A stretch of DNA of 12,664 nucleotides from an uncultured Verrucomicrobiota bacterium (GTDB lineage: Bacteria > Verrucomicrobiota > Kiritimatiellia > RFP12 > UBA1067), in the NCBI GenBank assembly GCA_946615875.1, contig CAMOIK010000048.1, forward strand, positions 1 to 12,664, in the 5' to 3' direction. Made by a program: the position numbers and the translations under genes. Below the pieces are notes generated by a model, which searched no databases, was not told the DNA's origin, and saw nothing but the letters and a program-made list of their open reading frames with translations. This document shows, in pieces, positions 5,072 to 12,474 of this stretch (positions are counted from its first letter, which is position 1; each line of letters starts with the position of its first letter).

Positions 5072-7150
5072 TCACCCGATGCCGATGGCGCCGCCCGCGC
5101 CGGTCACGCGGATGGTGGCGCCGGGCGGGTATTTGCCGGCCACGATCTCGCGGGCGATGGGCGTCTCAAGGTCGCGCTGGATGGCGCGTTTGACGGGCCT
5201 GGCGCCGTAGGCGGGGTCGTAGCCGTCGCGCACGAGCAGGTCGAGCGCGGCGTCATCGACCTCGAGCGAGAGGCTCTGGTCGGCGAGGCGGCGCGCGAAG
5301 TCGGCGATCTGCAGGCGGACTATCTGGCGGATCTGGTCGCGCGAGAGCGAGTCGAACTCCAGTATTTCGTCGAGGCGGTTGAGGAACTCCGGACGGAACA
5401 AGTCCTTCAGCGTGTCGCGCGGGGCGTTGGAGGTCATGATCACCACCGTGTTCTTGAAGGAGACCGTGCGCCCGTGGCTGTCGGTCAGGCGCCCGTCGTC
5501 CAGCACCTGCAGGAGCATATTGAAGACGTCCGGGTGGGCCTTCTCGATCTCGTCCAGCAGCACCACGGAGAATTGCTTGCGCCTCACGGCCTCGGTGAGC
5601 TGCCCGCCATCCTCGAAGCCGACGTAGCCGGGCGGCGCGCCGACGAGCCGCGAGACGGCGAACTTCTCCATGTATTCGGACATGTCGAGCCTCACCATGG
5701 CGTTTTCGTCGTCGAAGAGCTCCTGCGCGAGGGCCTTGGCGAGCTCCGTCTTGCCGACGCCTGTCGGGCCGAGGAAGAGGAAGGCGCCTATCGGCCGGTT
5801 GCGGTTTTTGATGCCGGCGCGGCTGCGCAGCACGGCGTCGGCCACGGCGTCCACCGCCTTGTCCTGTCCGATGACGCGCTTGTGCAGGGTGTCGGCGAGG
5901 CGCAGCAGCTTCTCGCGCTCCCCTTCCACCAGCTTGGCGACCGGTATGCCGGACCAGCGGCTGACCACCTGCGCGATCTCGTCGGCCGTCACCTCCTCGT
6001 GGAGCAGCGCGGTCGATGCGTTCTTGCGGGAATCCTCCTCGTGCTCCTTGAGCTTGCGCTCCAGGTCCGGCACGATCCAGTTCTTGTAGCGCGCGGCGGT
6101 CTCGATGTCTCCGCGGCTGTAGGCGATGTCGTAGGCGTTGCGCGCCTCCTCCAGCTGCGTCCTGATGCGGCGGACCTCTTCGAGCGCGGATTTCTCCTTC
6201 TTCCACTGCGCCATCATGCCGTCGCTTTTCGCCTTCAAGGTCTTCAGTTCGCCCTGCAGCTCCTCCAGCCGTTTGCGCGAGGCGTCGTCCTTTTCCTTTT
6301 TAAGGGCGATCTCCTCGATTTCGAGGCGTCGCACGTGGCGGGAGATTTCGTCCAGCTCTTGCGGGCAGGAGTCCATCTCGGTGCGGATGCGCGCGCACGC
6401 CTCGTCGAGCAGATCGATCGCCTTGTCGGGCAGGAAACGGTCCTGTATGTAGCGGCTGGAGAGCGCGACGGCCGAGACGATCGCCTCGTCGCGGATCCTG
6501 ACGTTGTGGTATTTCTCGAAGCGCTCCTTTATGCCTCGCAGGATCGACACGGCGTCCTCTTCGCTCGGCGCCGCCACCATGACGGGCTGGAAACGCCGCT
6601 CCAGCGCCGCGTCCTTCTCCATGTACTTGCGGTATTCGTCGAGAGTCGTGGCGCCGACGCAGTGCAGTTCGCCGCGCGCCAGAAGCGGCTTGAGCATGTT
6701 CCCGGCGTCGGTCGAGCCCTCGGTCTTGCCCGCGCCAACGATCGTGTGTATCTCGTCGATGAAGAGGATTATCTTGCCGTTGGACTCCTTTATCTCCTTC
6801 AGGACGGCCTTCAGCCTCTCTTCGAACTGCCCGCGATACATTGCGCCGGCCATCAGCGCCGTCATGTCCAGCGAGAAGACCGTGCGGTCTTTCAGCCCTT
6901 CGGGCACGTCGCCGCGGATGATGCGTTGCGCCAGCCCTTCCACGATCGCCGTCTTGCCCACGCCAGGCTCGCCGATAAGCACGGGGTTGTTCTTCGTCTT
7001 GCGCGAAAGTATGCGGATGACGTCGCGTATCTCCGTGTCGCGACCGATCACGGGGTCAAGTTTGCCGGACTTCGCCAGTTCGGTCAAGTCGCTGCCGTAT
7101 TTCTCCAGCGCCTTTCCTTCTTCCTCCGGTGGATTGTATTGCATATTCAT
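5072..7150 (-). CDS. clpB: ATP-dependent disaggregase ClpB, form lacking the N-terminal domain (692 aa)
   Basis: A cytoplasmic Hsp100 AAA+ hexamer that extracts and refolds aggregated protein with DnaK. NBD1 has Walker A GEPGVGKT (60-67), Walker B with D132/E133, pore-loop AMYRG and the arginine pair ERRF (184-187). A coiled-coil middle domain spans about 260-385, including the typical RGDIETAARYK; this and the lack of a ClpP-binding loop mark it as ClpB. NBD2 has GPTGVGKT (461-468), pore loop GYVGFEDGG, Walker B with D543/E544 and sensor-2 GARPVKR. ClpB is usually about 860 aa; here residue 12 already begins the conserved linker into NBD1, so the roughly 150-residue N-domain is missing. The start is fixed by an AAGGAGGG SD. 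Between TSN (573-575) and FRPEFLNR there are only 9 residues, against about 30 in E. coli ClpB. Confidence 0.93.
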   Translation of the reverse strand: MNMQYNPPEEEGKALEKYGSDLTELAKSGKLDPVIGRDTEIRDVIRILSRKTKNNPVLIGEPGVGKTAIVEGLAQRIIRGDVPEGLKDRTVFSLDMTALMAGAMYRGQFEERLKAVLKEIKESNGKIILFIDEIHTIVGAGKTEGSTDAGNMLKPLLARGELHCVGATTLDEYRKYMEKDAALERRFQPVMVAAPSEEDAVSILRGIKERFEKYHNVRIRDEAIVSAVALSSRYIQDRFLPDKAIDLLDEACARIRTEMDSCPQELDEISRHVRRLEIEEIALKKEKDDASRKRLEELQGELKTLKAKSDGMMAQWKKEKSALEEVRRIRTQLEEARNAYDIAYSRGDIETAARYKNWIVPDLERKLKEHEEDSRKNASTALLHEEVTADEIAQVVSRWSGIPVAKLVEGEREKLLRLADTLHKRVIGQDKAVDAVADAVLRSRAGIKNRNRPIGAFLFLGPTGVGKTELAKALAQELFDDENAMVRLDMSEYMEKFAVSRLVGAPPGYVGFEDGGQLTEAVRRKQFSVVLLDEIEKAHPDVFNMLLQVLDDGRLTDSHGRTVSFKNTVVIMTSNAPRDTLKDLFRPEFLNRLDEILEFDSLSRDQIRQIVRLQIADFARRLADQSLSLEVDDAALDLLVRDGYDPAYGARPVKRAIQRDLETPIAREIVAGKYPPGATIRVTGAGGAIGIG

Positions 7151-7157
7151 GACTTTT

Positions 7158-7165
7158 CCCTCCTT
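7158..7165 (-). promoter_or_regulatory. Strong ribosome binding site that fixes the clpB start
   Basis: AAGGAGGG on the - strand is a near-perfect anti-16S match placed 7 nt before the ATG at 7150. It is the best SD in the window and shows that the short ClpB is the intended product, although the frame stays open upstream to 7366. A second in-frame ATG lies at 7144. Confidence 0.85.
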
Positions 7166-7174
7166 GTTCTCTTT

Positions 7175-7275
7175 GCGGCCAAGCCGCTGCCCTTCTTGCT
7201 GCACACGATATGCCAATCGCCAAAACATAGCCCTGTGCGCCATAACGGCGCACTTGCGCGACAGCGTGTCGCACA
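7175..7275 (-). other. Hairpin-rich leader region upstream of clpB
   Basis: Three perfect inverted repeats lie in this stretch. GCGGC/GCCGC is at 7175-7179 with 7183-7187. GTGCGCC/GGCGCAC is at 7235-7241 with 7247-7253, around a 5-nt loop. GCGACA/TGTCGC is at 7258-7263 with 7267-7272, extendable to 7255-7275 past one mismatch. They could form leader RNA structure or include an operator. No CIRCE (TTAGCACTC) or HAIR (CTTGAGT-N7-ACTCAAG) pair and no convincing sigma32 promoter was seen. The rest of the 262-nt gap 7151-7412 holds only the direct repeat near its far end. Confidence 0.4.
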
Positions 7276-7359
7276 CATCCGTGTCATCCTTCTCTGCGCC
7301 CCTTGAGAACACTCCGACCCGTGGCAACACCCAGCCGCACTCATGGCTATGACTCCCCA

Positions 7360-7396
7360 AAGTCAATGGAACGACTTTGCCAAGTCAATGGAACGA
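7360..7396. repeat. Two copies of a 15-bp direct repeat, 22-nt period
   Basis: AAGTCAATGGAACGA occurs exactly at 7360-7374 and again at 7382-7396, joined by CTTTGCC. The copies also set up inverted repeats: AAAGTC 7359-7364 with GACTTT 7373-7378, and GACTT 7373-7377 with AAGTC 7382-7386. The block is less GC-rich than its surroundings and sits 17 nt behind the gluQ stop codon. It may be a piece of a tandem or dispersed repeat family, a protein-binding site or a weak processing hairpin; there is no T-run. Confidence 0.6.
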
Positions 7397-7412
7397 GTTC
7401 GCGATGGCGGCT

Positions 7413-8348
7413 TCAAGGCATCTTGAAAACGAAGGGGCTGTGCGGCATGGTCGCCAGCGTGAAGCGACCTATAAGCTCTTGCAACGGCATGGACTCGCAT
7501 TCCGCGCACCAGCCGCAGGAGGCGGCGAGCATCCCGACGACCTTTTCCGGCGGCCACCCCGCCTGCCGGAAGGAGGCGATTCGCGTATCGCCATGGCGCT
7601 TTGCAAGGCGACGGCCATCCTGCCCGACCACCAGCGGGACGTGGCAGTATCGTGGCGTCGGCAGACCTAGCGCGCGCTGCAACAGTATTTGCGCCGGCGT
7701 GGCCGGCAGGAGGTCGTCGCCGCGAACGACTTCGGTCACGCCCATTGCGGCGTCATCGACGACGACCGCGAGCGTGTATCCTGCGCCGTCCGGGTCGCGG
7801 GCGAGAGGGAAATCGCCCAGCGTGGCGGCGACATCCTGGGAGAACTTCCCCGCGAAAGCGTCGGCGAACTCCACCTTGGCGTCCGGGGGAGTCCTGAAAC
7901 GCCAGCATGGCGTGCGCGGCGCCATGGCGGCGGCCGCGTCGGCCCACGATGCGAACCTGTCGCGGCAGACGCCAGGATAGAAAAGCTGTTCGCCGGAATG
8001 CGGCGCGCCCTGCGCGGCCTCCACGTCGCGGCGCGAGCAGACGCACGGGTAGCATAGGCCGGCGGCGGCGAGCCTGTCGAGGGCGGCGCGGTAGATGGCG
8101 CGGCGGCGAGACTGCGTGAACTCCTCGTCCCAATCGAAGCCCAGCCAGCGCAAATCGTCCAAAGCCTGCGAGGCGGCGCCCGGTTTGTCCCTGGGATGGT
8201 CGAGGTCTTCGATGCGCATCACCACCTTGCCGCCGAGGGAACGCGCGCGCAGCCAGGCAACCATGAACGTCCTGGCGTTGCCGAGATGGAGCGCGCCCGT
8301 GGGCGAAGGCGCGAGGCGGCCTACGTATTCTTCCAGAACTTCTTCCAT
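7413..8348 (-). CDS. gluQ: Glutamyl-Q tRNA(Asp) synthetase, GluQ-RS (311 aa)
   Basis: A truncated paralogue of glutamyl-tRNA synthetase that, in characterised members such as E. coli YadB, attaches glutamate to the queuosine base in the tRNA-Asp anticodon rather than charging a tRNA 3' end. The catalytic domain shows RLAPSPTGALHLGN (HIGH-type motif HLGN, 21-24), RIEDLDHPR (45-53) and the KMSKS-type sequence LAKRHGD (239-244). The GluQ-type zinc ligands are C102, C104, Y124 and C128. The anticodon-binding domain of a true GluRS is absent and the length (E. coli about 308) fits. The start at ATG 8348 leaves seven residues before YVGRLAPSP; no SD is seen. It lies inside the end of the peptidase gene (28-nt overlap), so it is probably read from the mla transcript. 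Confidence 0.9.
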   Translation of the reverse strand: MEEVLEEYVGRLAPSPTGALHLGNARTFMVAWLRARSLGGKVVMRIEDLDHPRDKPGAASQALDDLRWLGFDWDEEFTQSRRRAIYRAALDRLAAAGLCYPCVCSRRDVEAAQGAPHSGEQLFYPGVCRDRFASWADAAAAMAPRTPCWRFRTPPDAKVEFADAFAGKFSQDVAATLGDFPLARDPDGAGYTLAVVVDDAAMGVTEVVRGDDLLPATPAQILLQRALGLPTPRYCHVPLVVGQDGRRLAKRHGDTRIASFRQAGWPPEKVVGMLAASCGWCAECESMPLQELIGRFTLATMPHSPFVFKMP

Positions 8349-9811
8349 TCGCGGATGAAAAGCTCCATGCGCTCCTTCGAGGCGAAAGCGGCGGCGGTGG
8401 CCTGCCTCATGTCGCGGGTCTTGAGCAGCGCATCCATGTAGTCGCGCTTGAGGTCGGCGAACGGAGCGAAACGAACTTTCGGCGCACCCTTCTCGAGAAA
8501 GACGGCGATAGACCATGCGAGGCGGTAGTTGAGCAGACGCGCCGCGCTGTCGCCCGCGTAGAACTGCTCGTAGTCGCAGCCGAGGACGGCGGGTATCGCC
8601 TCCGCCAACCGCTCGATGCGCTCCGGGTCCATGGCGCCCAGCTTCCAGTCCATGGAGTCCTCGTCCTCGAAATACTGAGCATAGCCCTCGTTGAGCCAGG
8701 GAGAGGCCGAAACCATGCTTGAGGCGTAGGAGAGATACTGGTGGAACGCCTCGTGCCGGATCGTGCGAAGCAGCTCCTCCGCCCCGCCGTCCGGCAGATA
8801 CGCCACCAGCTCTCGGCGCAGCGGATTCCAGTAGGCCGCGGACCACGCCATCTCGTCGCCGGCCGCCGCGAGATAGTCCGCGCGGTTGGCGTATATGCGA
8901 GCGACGCACAGCACGTTGGAGCCGTCTATAGGGCTGGGCACCGTCTCGGCGTAGCGCGTCCGCATGCGCGTCAAATCGTTCGTCAGCGACGCGATGAAAC
9001 CGGCCGACGAGGGCAGCGCGTCCAGCACGGAGAACTCCGGCGCCTCCGTCACGTGCCACTCCGCGTAGTTCGTCACGCTGTGGCGCGCGTCGTCGCGCAG
9101 CAACGCGCGTTCGAGGAGGAAGGCTTGGGTGGTTTGCGGAGAGAGAGAGGTTTGAGAGGGGAGAGGGTCTTGGGAGGCCTGGGAGGTTTGAAGGGTTTGG
9201 GCGGGGCGGGAGCGGCTGTCGGTCTCGCCGCCGGGAAGTTCCTCCGAGCGGAGATGCGTCTTCGCCACCTCGTCCCAGCCGCCCAGGATGCGCTCCTCGA
9301 AAAGCTCCCTCGCCCAGTCGTGGTCGTCGCCCTCCGCCAGTTCCCACGTGGCCAGCATCCACGCCGCGCCCTTCTCGCGCAGGAACGCGCACACCACCGC
9401 CGCGTCGTTGGTCCCCTCGTAATACAGTATCTCGCGGAAGCCGCGCACGCGCTGGCGCGGGCGCGCAGGCTCGGCGGCCGGCTCGACCGGCGAGAGCATG
9501 TTCACCGCCGCGTCGCGCAGATCCAGATCCTTCTTGGGGTCGATGCGCGCCTCGTTCGCCGTGTATTTCGCCCTCGTCACGGGGGTGCCGGTGAACTTGG
9601 GCGGAGCCACGCCGAGCTTCGACAGCGTGAAGACGCGCCCGTCGTCGTCCTCCCAGCGGCCCAGCACGGCGCGCGACGTCCACAGATCCACCTCGTCGTA
9701 GCGGTCCTCAAGCCACTGCCGGTCGCCTTCTCGCACGTGGAACGCCTCCGCCTTCGGCATGTCCAAAGGCGACGGATGGGCGAAGAAGAGCGATGCTGCG
9801 AGGATCAGCAT
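8321..9811 (-). CDS. Putative exported HEXXH zinc peptidase (496 aa)
   Basis: A probable gluzincin-like metallopeptidase. HEAFHQYLSY puts the zinc histidines at H353 and H357 with catalytic E354. The third ligand is likely E375 in WLNEGYAQYF, 18 residues on. This HExxH...NEG layout resembles peptidase MA / DUF1570-type proteins, but I cannot name the family with confidence. The N-terminus LILAASLFFAHP is a short hydrophobic signal-like stretch without leading positive charge, so export is likely but not certain. Residues about 196-230 are a low-complexity Ser/Gln/Thr/Pro insert absent from any fold I can recognise. The gene starts 10 nt after the mlaD stop, with no good SD, and its end overlaps gluQ by 28 nt. 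Substrate unknown; its place in the mla operon suggests an envelope role, by inference only. Confidence 0.75.
   Translation of the reverse strand: MLILAASLFFAHPSPLDMPKAEAFHVREGDRQWLEDRYDEVDLWTSRAVLGRWEDDDGRVFTLSKLGVAPPKFTGTPVTRAKYTANEARIDPKKDLDLRDAAVNMLSPVEPAAEPARPRQRVRGFREILYYEGTNDAAVVCAFLREKGAAWMLATWELAEGDDHDWARELFEERILGGWDEVAKTHLRSEELPGGETDSRSRPAQTLQTSQASQDPLPSQTSLSPQTTQAFLLERALLRDDARHSVTNYAEWHVTEAPEFSVLDALPSSAGFIASLTNDLTRMRTRYAETVPSPIDGSNVLCVARIYANRADYLAAAGDEMAWSAAYWNPLRRELVAYLPDGGAEELLRTIRHEAFHQYLSYASSMVSASPWLNEGYAQYFEDEDSMDWKLGAMDPERIERLAEAIPAVLGCDYEQFYAGDSAARLLNYRLAWSIAVFLEKGAPKVRFAPFADLKRDYMDALLKTRDMRQATAAAFASKERMELFIREWKKFWKNT
9119..9222 (-). repeat. Pyrimidine-rich low-complexity insert inside the peptidase gene
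   Basis: On the coding strand this segment is almost free of G and built from variants of CCCAAACC, CCTTCAAACC, CCTCCCA and CTCTCTCT. It keeps the reading frame and encodes a Ser/Gln/Thr/Pro-rich stretch (residues about 197-231) between two ordinary parts of the protein. Its base composition differs sharply from the flanks and recalls the C/T/A tract at 537-588. Confidence 0.55.
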
Positions 9812-9821
9812 GGCCGATGGC

Positions 9822-10919
9822 TCAGAGGCCGCCCATGATGAGCGAGCCGAAGGTGGAGATGGGAGTGGTGTCGCGGAAGTTGTCCATCACCTGGCGGACG
9901 TCCTTCGCCAAGGCGTTGATCTCGTCGTAGAGCTCGCTCTCGTTGATCAACTTGCCGATCGTGCCTTCGCCCTTCTCTATGCGGGCGGCGGTCGCGTTGA
10001 GGCTGTCGAGCAGCTTGCTCGCGCCGGCCATGACTTCGCGCGCGTCGAAACTCTCGCAGGCCTTGCGGAACGCGGCCACGGCGGAGTCGATCTCCGCGCC
10101 GAGCGGATCGTCCTTCGCGACGAGACGGCCCGCCACGCCTTCGCCGTTGCGTATGCGCTCGGCGATGTCGCCGGCGGCGGACAGCGTCTTCTGGAGATCG
10201 CGATAAACCGTGTCGTCTGCGGAAAGCAGCTTGCCTATCGTGCCTTCGCCGCGCGCGACGCGATCGACGATGACGTTGGCGTTGCTGGCCACCGCCTTGG
10301 CGTCGCCGACGGTCGCCGCGATGTCGCGATAGACCGCGTCGTCGGACGAAAGGAGCTTGCCGATCGTGCCCTCGCCGCGCTCGACGCGGCTGACCACGCC
10401 AAGGACCTTCTCGCTCGCCGCCTGTATGTTGGTGACTATCGCCTTGAGTTCCCCGCCGGACGTGATGTCGTTGAGGTTCTTGGCGATGTTGGACACATCC
10501 TGCATCCAGTCGGTCGGCTTCTCGCCTTTGAACAGCGTGGTGTCGAGCGGCAGCACGTCTCCTTCGCCCTCCTCCAGCAGCAGGTAGTTGCCCCCGAGCA
10601 TGGAAAGGTTGCAGACGGCGATGCGGCAGCTCTCGCGCAGCACCACGTCGCGGTCGATCTCTATGGCCACGACAAGGTTTGACGGCGAGAGGTCGATTTT
10701 GTCCACCGCGCCCACCTTCGTGCCGCGATACATCACGTTGTCGTGATCCTTGAGGCCGCCTACGTCCGAGAACTCGACGCGCGCCACCACCTTGCGCCGG
10801 CCCTGGAGCACGTCCACGCCGGAGATGATGATCGTGAAATAGACGAGCAGACCGAGGACTGCCAGCATGAACAGCCCGACTATCGCCTCGGAGAACGGAT
10901 CTTTCTTCCTTGAACTCAT
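9822..10919 (-). CDS. mlaD: MCE-family lipid transport substrate-binding protein, MlaD homologue (365 aa)
   Basis: The membrane-anchored, periplasm-facing subunit of an Mla-type phospholipid transporter; MlaD rings sit on the MlaE permease and pass lipid. One N-terminal membrane helix lies at residues about 12-34. The single MCE domain spans about 41-120, with VGGLKDHDNVMYRGTKVG and SMLGGNYLLLEEG. Behind it is a long helical C-terminal region of about 230 residues with four degenerate GEGTIGKLL-type repeats starting at 182, 224, 259 and 317, often followed by DDxVYRDI. E. coli MlaD is only about 180 aa, so this is the long-tailed form. The start overlaps the mlaF stop (ATGA) and has an AAAGGGG SD at 10927-10933. 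Confidence 0.92.
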   Translation of the reverse strand: MSSRKKDPFSEAIVGLFMLAVLGLLVYFTIIISGVDVLQGRRKVVARVEFSDVGGLKDHDNVMYRGTKVGAVDKIDLSPSNLVVAIEIDRDVVLRESCRIAVCNLSMLGGNYLLLEEGEGDVLPLDTTLFKGEKPTDWMQDVSNIAKNLNDITSGGELKAIVTNIQAASEKVLGVVSRVERGEGTIGKLLSSDDAVYRDIAATVGDAKAVASNANVIVDRVARGEGTIGKLLSADDTVYRDLQKTLSAAGDIAERIRNGEGVAGRLVAKDDPLGAEIDSAVAAFRKACESFDAREVMAGASKLLDSLNATAARIEKGEGTIGKLINESELYDEINALAKDVRQVMDNFRDTTPISTFGSLIMGGL

Positions 10920-11659
10920 ATCGTTTCCCCTTTCATCGCCGCCAAGAATTCCATGACGGCGGGTTTCTGCGACTTGACAAACTCGCCCGGCGCGGCGCAT
11001 TCCACCATCTTGCCATCCTTCAGCAGCATTATGCGGTCCGCGAAGGCCAGCGCGCCCTGCAGATCGTGCGTCACCACCACGGAGGTGATGCCGAGGCTGG
11101 TCGCGAGCTTGCGGATGAGGCGGTTGATGGTGACGCTCGTCACGGGATCCAGCCCGCTCGTCGGCTCGTCGTAGAGCACGATGTCCGATTCGCGGACTAT
11201 CGCCCTTGCGAGACCGGCGCGCTTCTGCATCCCGCCGGAAATCTCCGCCGGGAACTTGTCGGCGGCGTCGGTCAGCTCTACGGCGGCGAGCGCCGCCTCC
11301 ACGCGGGCATCTATCTCGTCGTCGCCGAGCGACGTGCATTCGCGCAGCGGCAGCGCCACGTTGTCGAAGACGTTCATCCAGGCCAGCAGCGCGCCACCCT
11401 GGAAGAGGTAGCCGATGCGCGAGCGGATCTTCTCCAGTTCGCGGTCGGTGCAATCGGCGACGTCCACGCCGTCCACCAGCACCCTGCCGGACGTGGGCGT
11501 GAGCAGGCGCACGAGATGCTTGAGAGTGACCGATTTGCCCGTGCCGGAAGGACCGACGACGGCCATGACCTCGCCCTTCTCGACCCCGAAGGTCAGGCCG
11601 TCCAGCACGGCATGGCCGCCGAAGCGCTTCACCACGTTCTCGAAGCGTATCAGGCTCAT
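10916..11659 (-). CDS. mlaF: ABC transporter ATP-binding protein, MlaF homologue (247 aa)
   Basis: The cytoplasmic ATPase that drives the MlaEFD lipid transporter. Walker A GPSGTGKS is at 36-43, the Q-loop is at FQ (86-87), the signature is ISGGMQKR (140-147), Walker B is VLYDEP with D164/E165, followed by TSGLDP, and the switch histidine is H198 in VVTHD. The SGGMQKR form of the signature, in place of the more common SGGQ, is typical of the MlaF/Mkl group. It overlaps mlaE at its start and mlaD at its end by 4 nt each (ATGA), a layout for coupled, near-equal synthesis. Length is normal for the family. Confidence 0.95.
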   Translation of the reverse strand: MSLIRFENVVKRFGGHAVLDGLTFGVEKGEVMAVVGPSGTGKSVTLKHLVRLLTPTSGRVLVDGVDVADCTDRELEKIRSRIGYLFQGGALLAWMNVFDNVALPLRECTSLGDDEIDARVEAALAAVELTDAADKFPAEISGGMQKRAGLARAIVRESDIVLYDEPTSGLDPVTSVTINRLIRKLATSLGITSVVVTHDLQGALAFADRIMLLKDGKMVECAAPGEFVKSQKPAVMEFLAAMKGETI

Positions 11660-12474
11660 CGGTAGCACACCCTCGTTATCATGTAGCCGAACATCAGTAT
11701 AAGCAAGAAGCTCACGATCACCGAACGCTGCGTGGAGCGCCCGACGCCCGTCGCGCCCATTTCGCACCCGAAACCTTCCGCGACGGACACCGTGCCGATG
11801 ATGATCCCGAACACCAGCGATTTCAGCAGCCCGACGAACAAATCCTTGGTCTCGGCGATCGACATCGCGCTTGCCATGTACTGCTCGAAATTGACCCCCA
11901 GCTGTGTCGTGCCCACCACGCCGCCGCCGACGGTGCCTATCACGCAGCAGTAGAAGCCGAGCAGCGGGGCCATCAGCATCAGCGCGAGCATCCTCGGCGC
12001 CGCCAAATAGCGGATCGGCGATATCGACATGATCTCCAGCGCCGCCACCTCGTCGTTCACCTTCATCGTGCCAAGCTCCGCCGCGATGGCGGAGCCGACG
12101 CAGGCCGCCAGGCACATGCCGCAGCTGAACGGTCCCATCTCGCGTATGAGCGAAATCATCACCGCCGCGCCGAGGTATATCTCCTGGTTGAAACGCCGCA
12201 GTTCAAGCCCCACCTGCAACGCGAGTATCATGCCCATGAAGAGCGACACCACCGTCACCACGGGCAGAGTCCTGATGCCCGTTATGTACAGCTGGGACAT
12301 CAGCGAATGCCGAGAGTCGCGACGGCACGCGACAGACGGGAAATAGAATGCGCCGACTACGAATATCCTCGCCGCCCAACCGAGCGAACCGAGCATCTTC
12401 ACCAGACGCCGAACGACGCCCTGCAGCTTGCCTGCAGGCGCGTCGTCCCAAATCGGCTCTCGCACAACCGTCAT
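11656..12474 (-). CDS. mlaE: Mla-type lipid ABC transporter permease, MlaE homologue (272 aa)
   Basis: The inner-membrane permease of the MlaFED-type transporter that moves phospholipid between inner and outer membrane. The N-terminus is amphipathic and charged. Hydrophobic segments follow near residues 66-92, 100-132, 160-192, 210-232 and 248-268. The MlaE signature region reads ELGTMKVNDEVAALEIMSIS followed by PIRYLAAPRMLAL (about 134-167). The start at ATG 12474 has no clear SD; the preceding gene ends 95 nt upstream. It opens the E-F-D run, with stop/start overlap to mlaF. The periplasmic shuttle MlaC and the STAS protein MlaB are not in the window. Confidence 0.93.
   Translation of the reverse strand: MTVVREPIWDDAPAGKLQGVVRRLVKMLGSLGWAARIFVVGAFYFPSVACRRDSRHSLMSQLYITGIRTLPVVTVVSLFMGMILALQVGLELRRFNQEIYLGAAVMISLIREMGPFSCGMCLAACVGSAIAAELGTMKVNDEVAALEIMSISPIRYLAAPRMLALMLMAPLLGFYCCVIGTVGGGVVGTTQLGVNFEQYMASAMSIAETKDLFVGLLKSLVFGIIIGTVSVAEGFGCEMGATGVGRSTQRSVIVSFLLILMFGYMITRVCYR

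Noticed and set aside
3905..7306. A very long open frame (about 1133 codons) on the + strand across clpB and the methyltransferase gene
   Set aside because: It is antisense to two well-conserved genes, has biased composition (His/Arg/Val/Leu-rich) and no recognisable domain. Long antisense frames are common in GC-rich genes.
7151..7366. Possibility that the ClpB N-domain is encoded upstream or behind a frameshift
   Set aside because: None of the readable frames here resembles a Clp N-domain, and a strong SD sits right before ATG 7150.
7151..7412. CIRCE, HAIR or sigma32 control sites before clpB
   Set aside because: A CTTGAG and a GAGTG-like word occur, but no second half-site or proper spacing was found.
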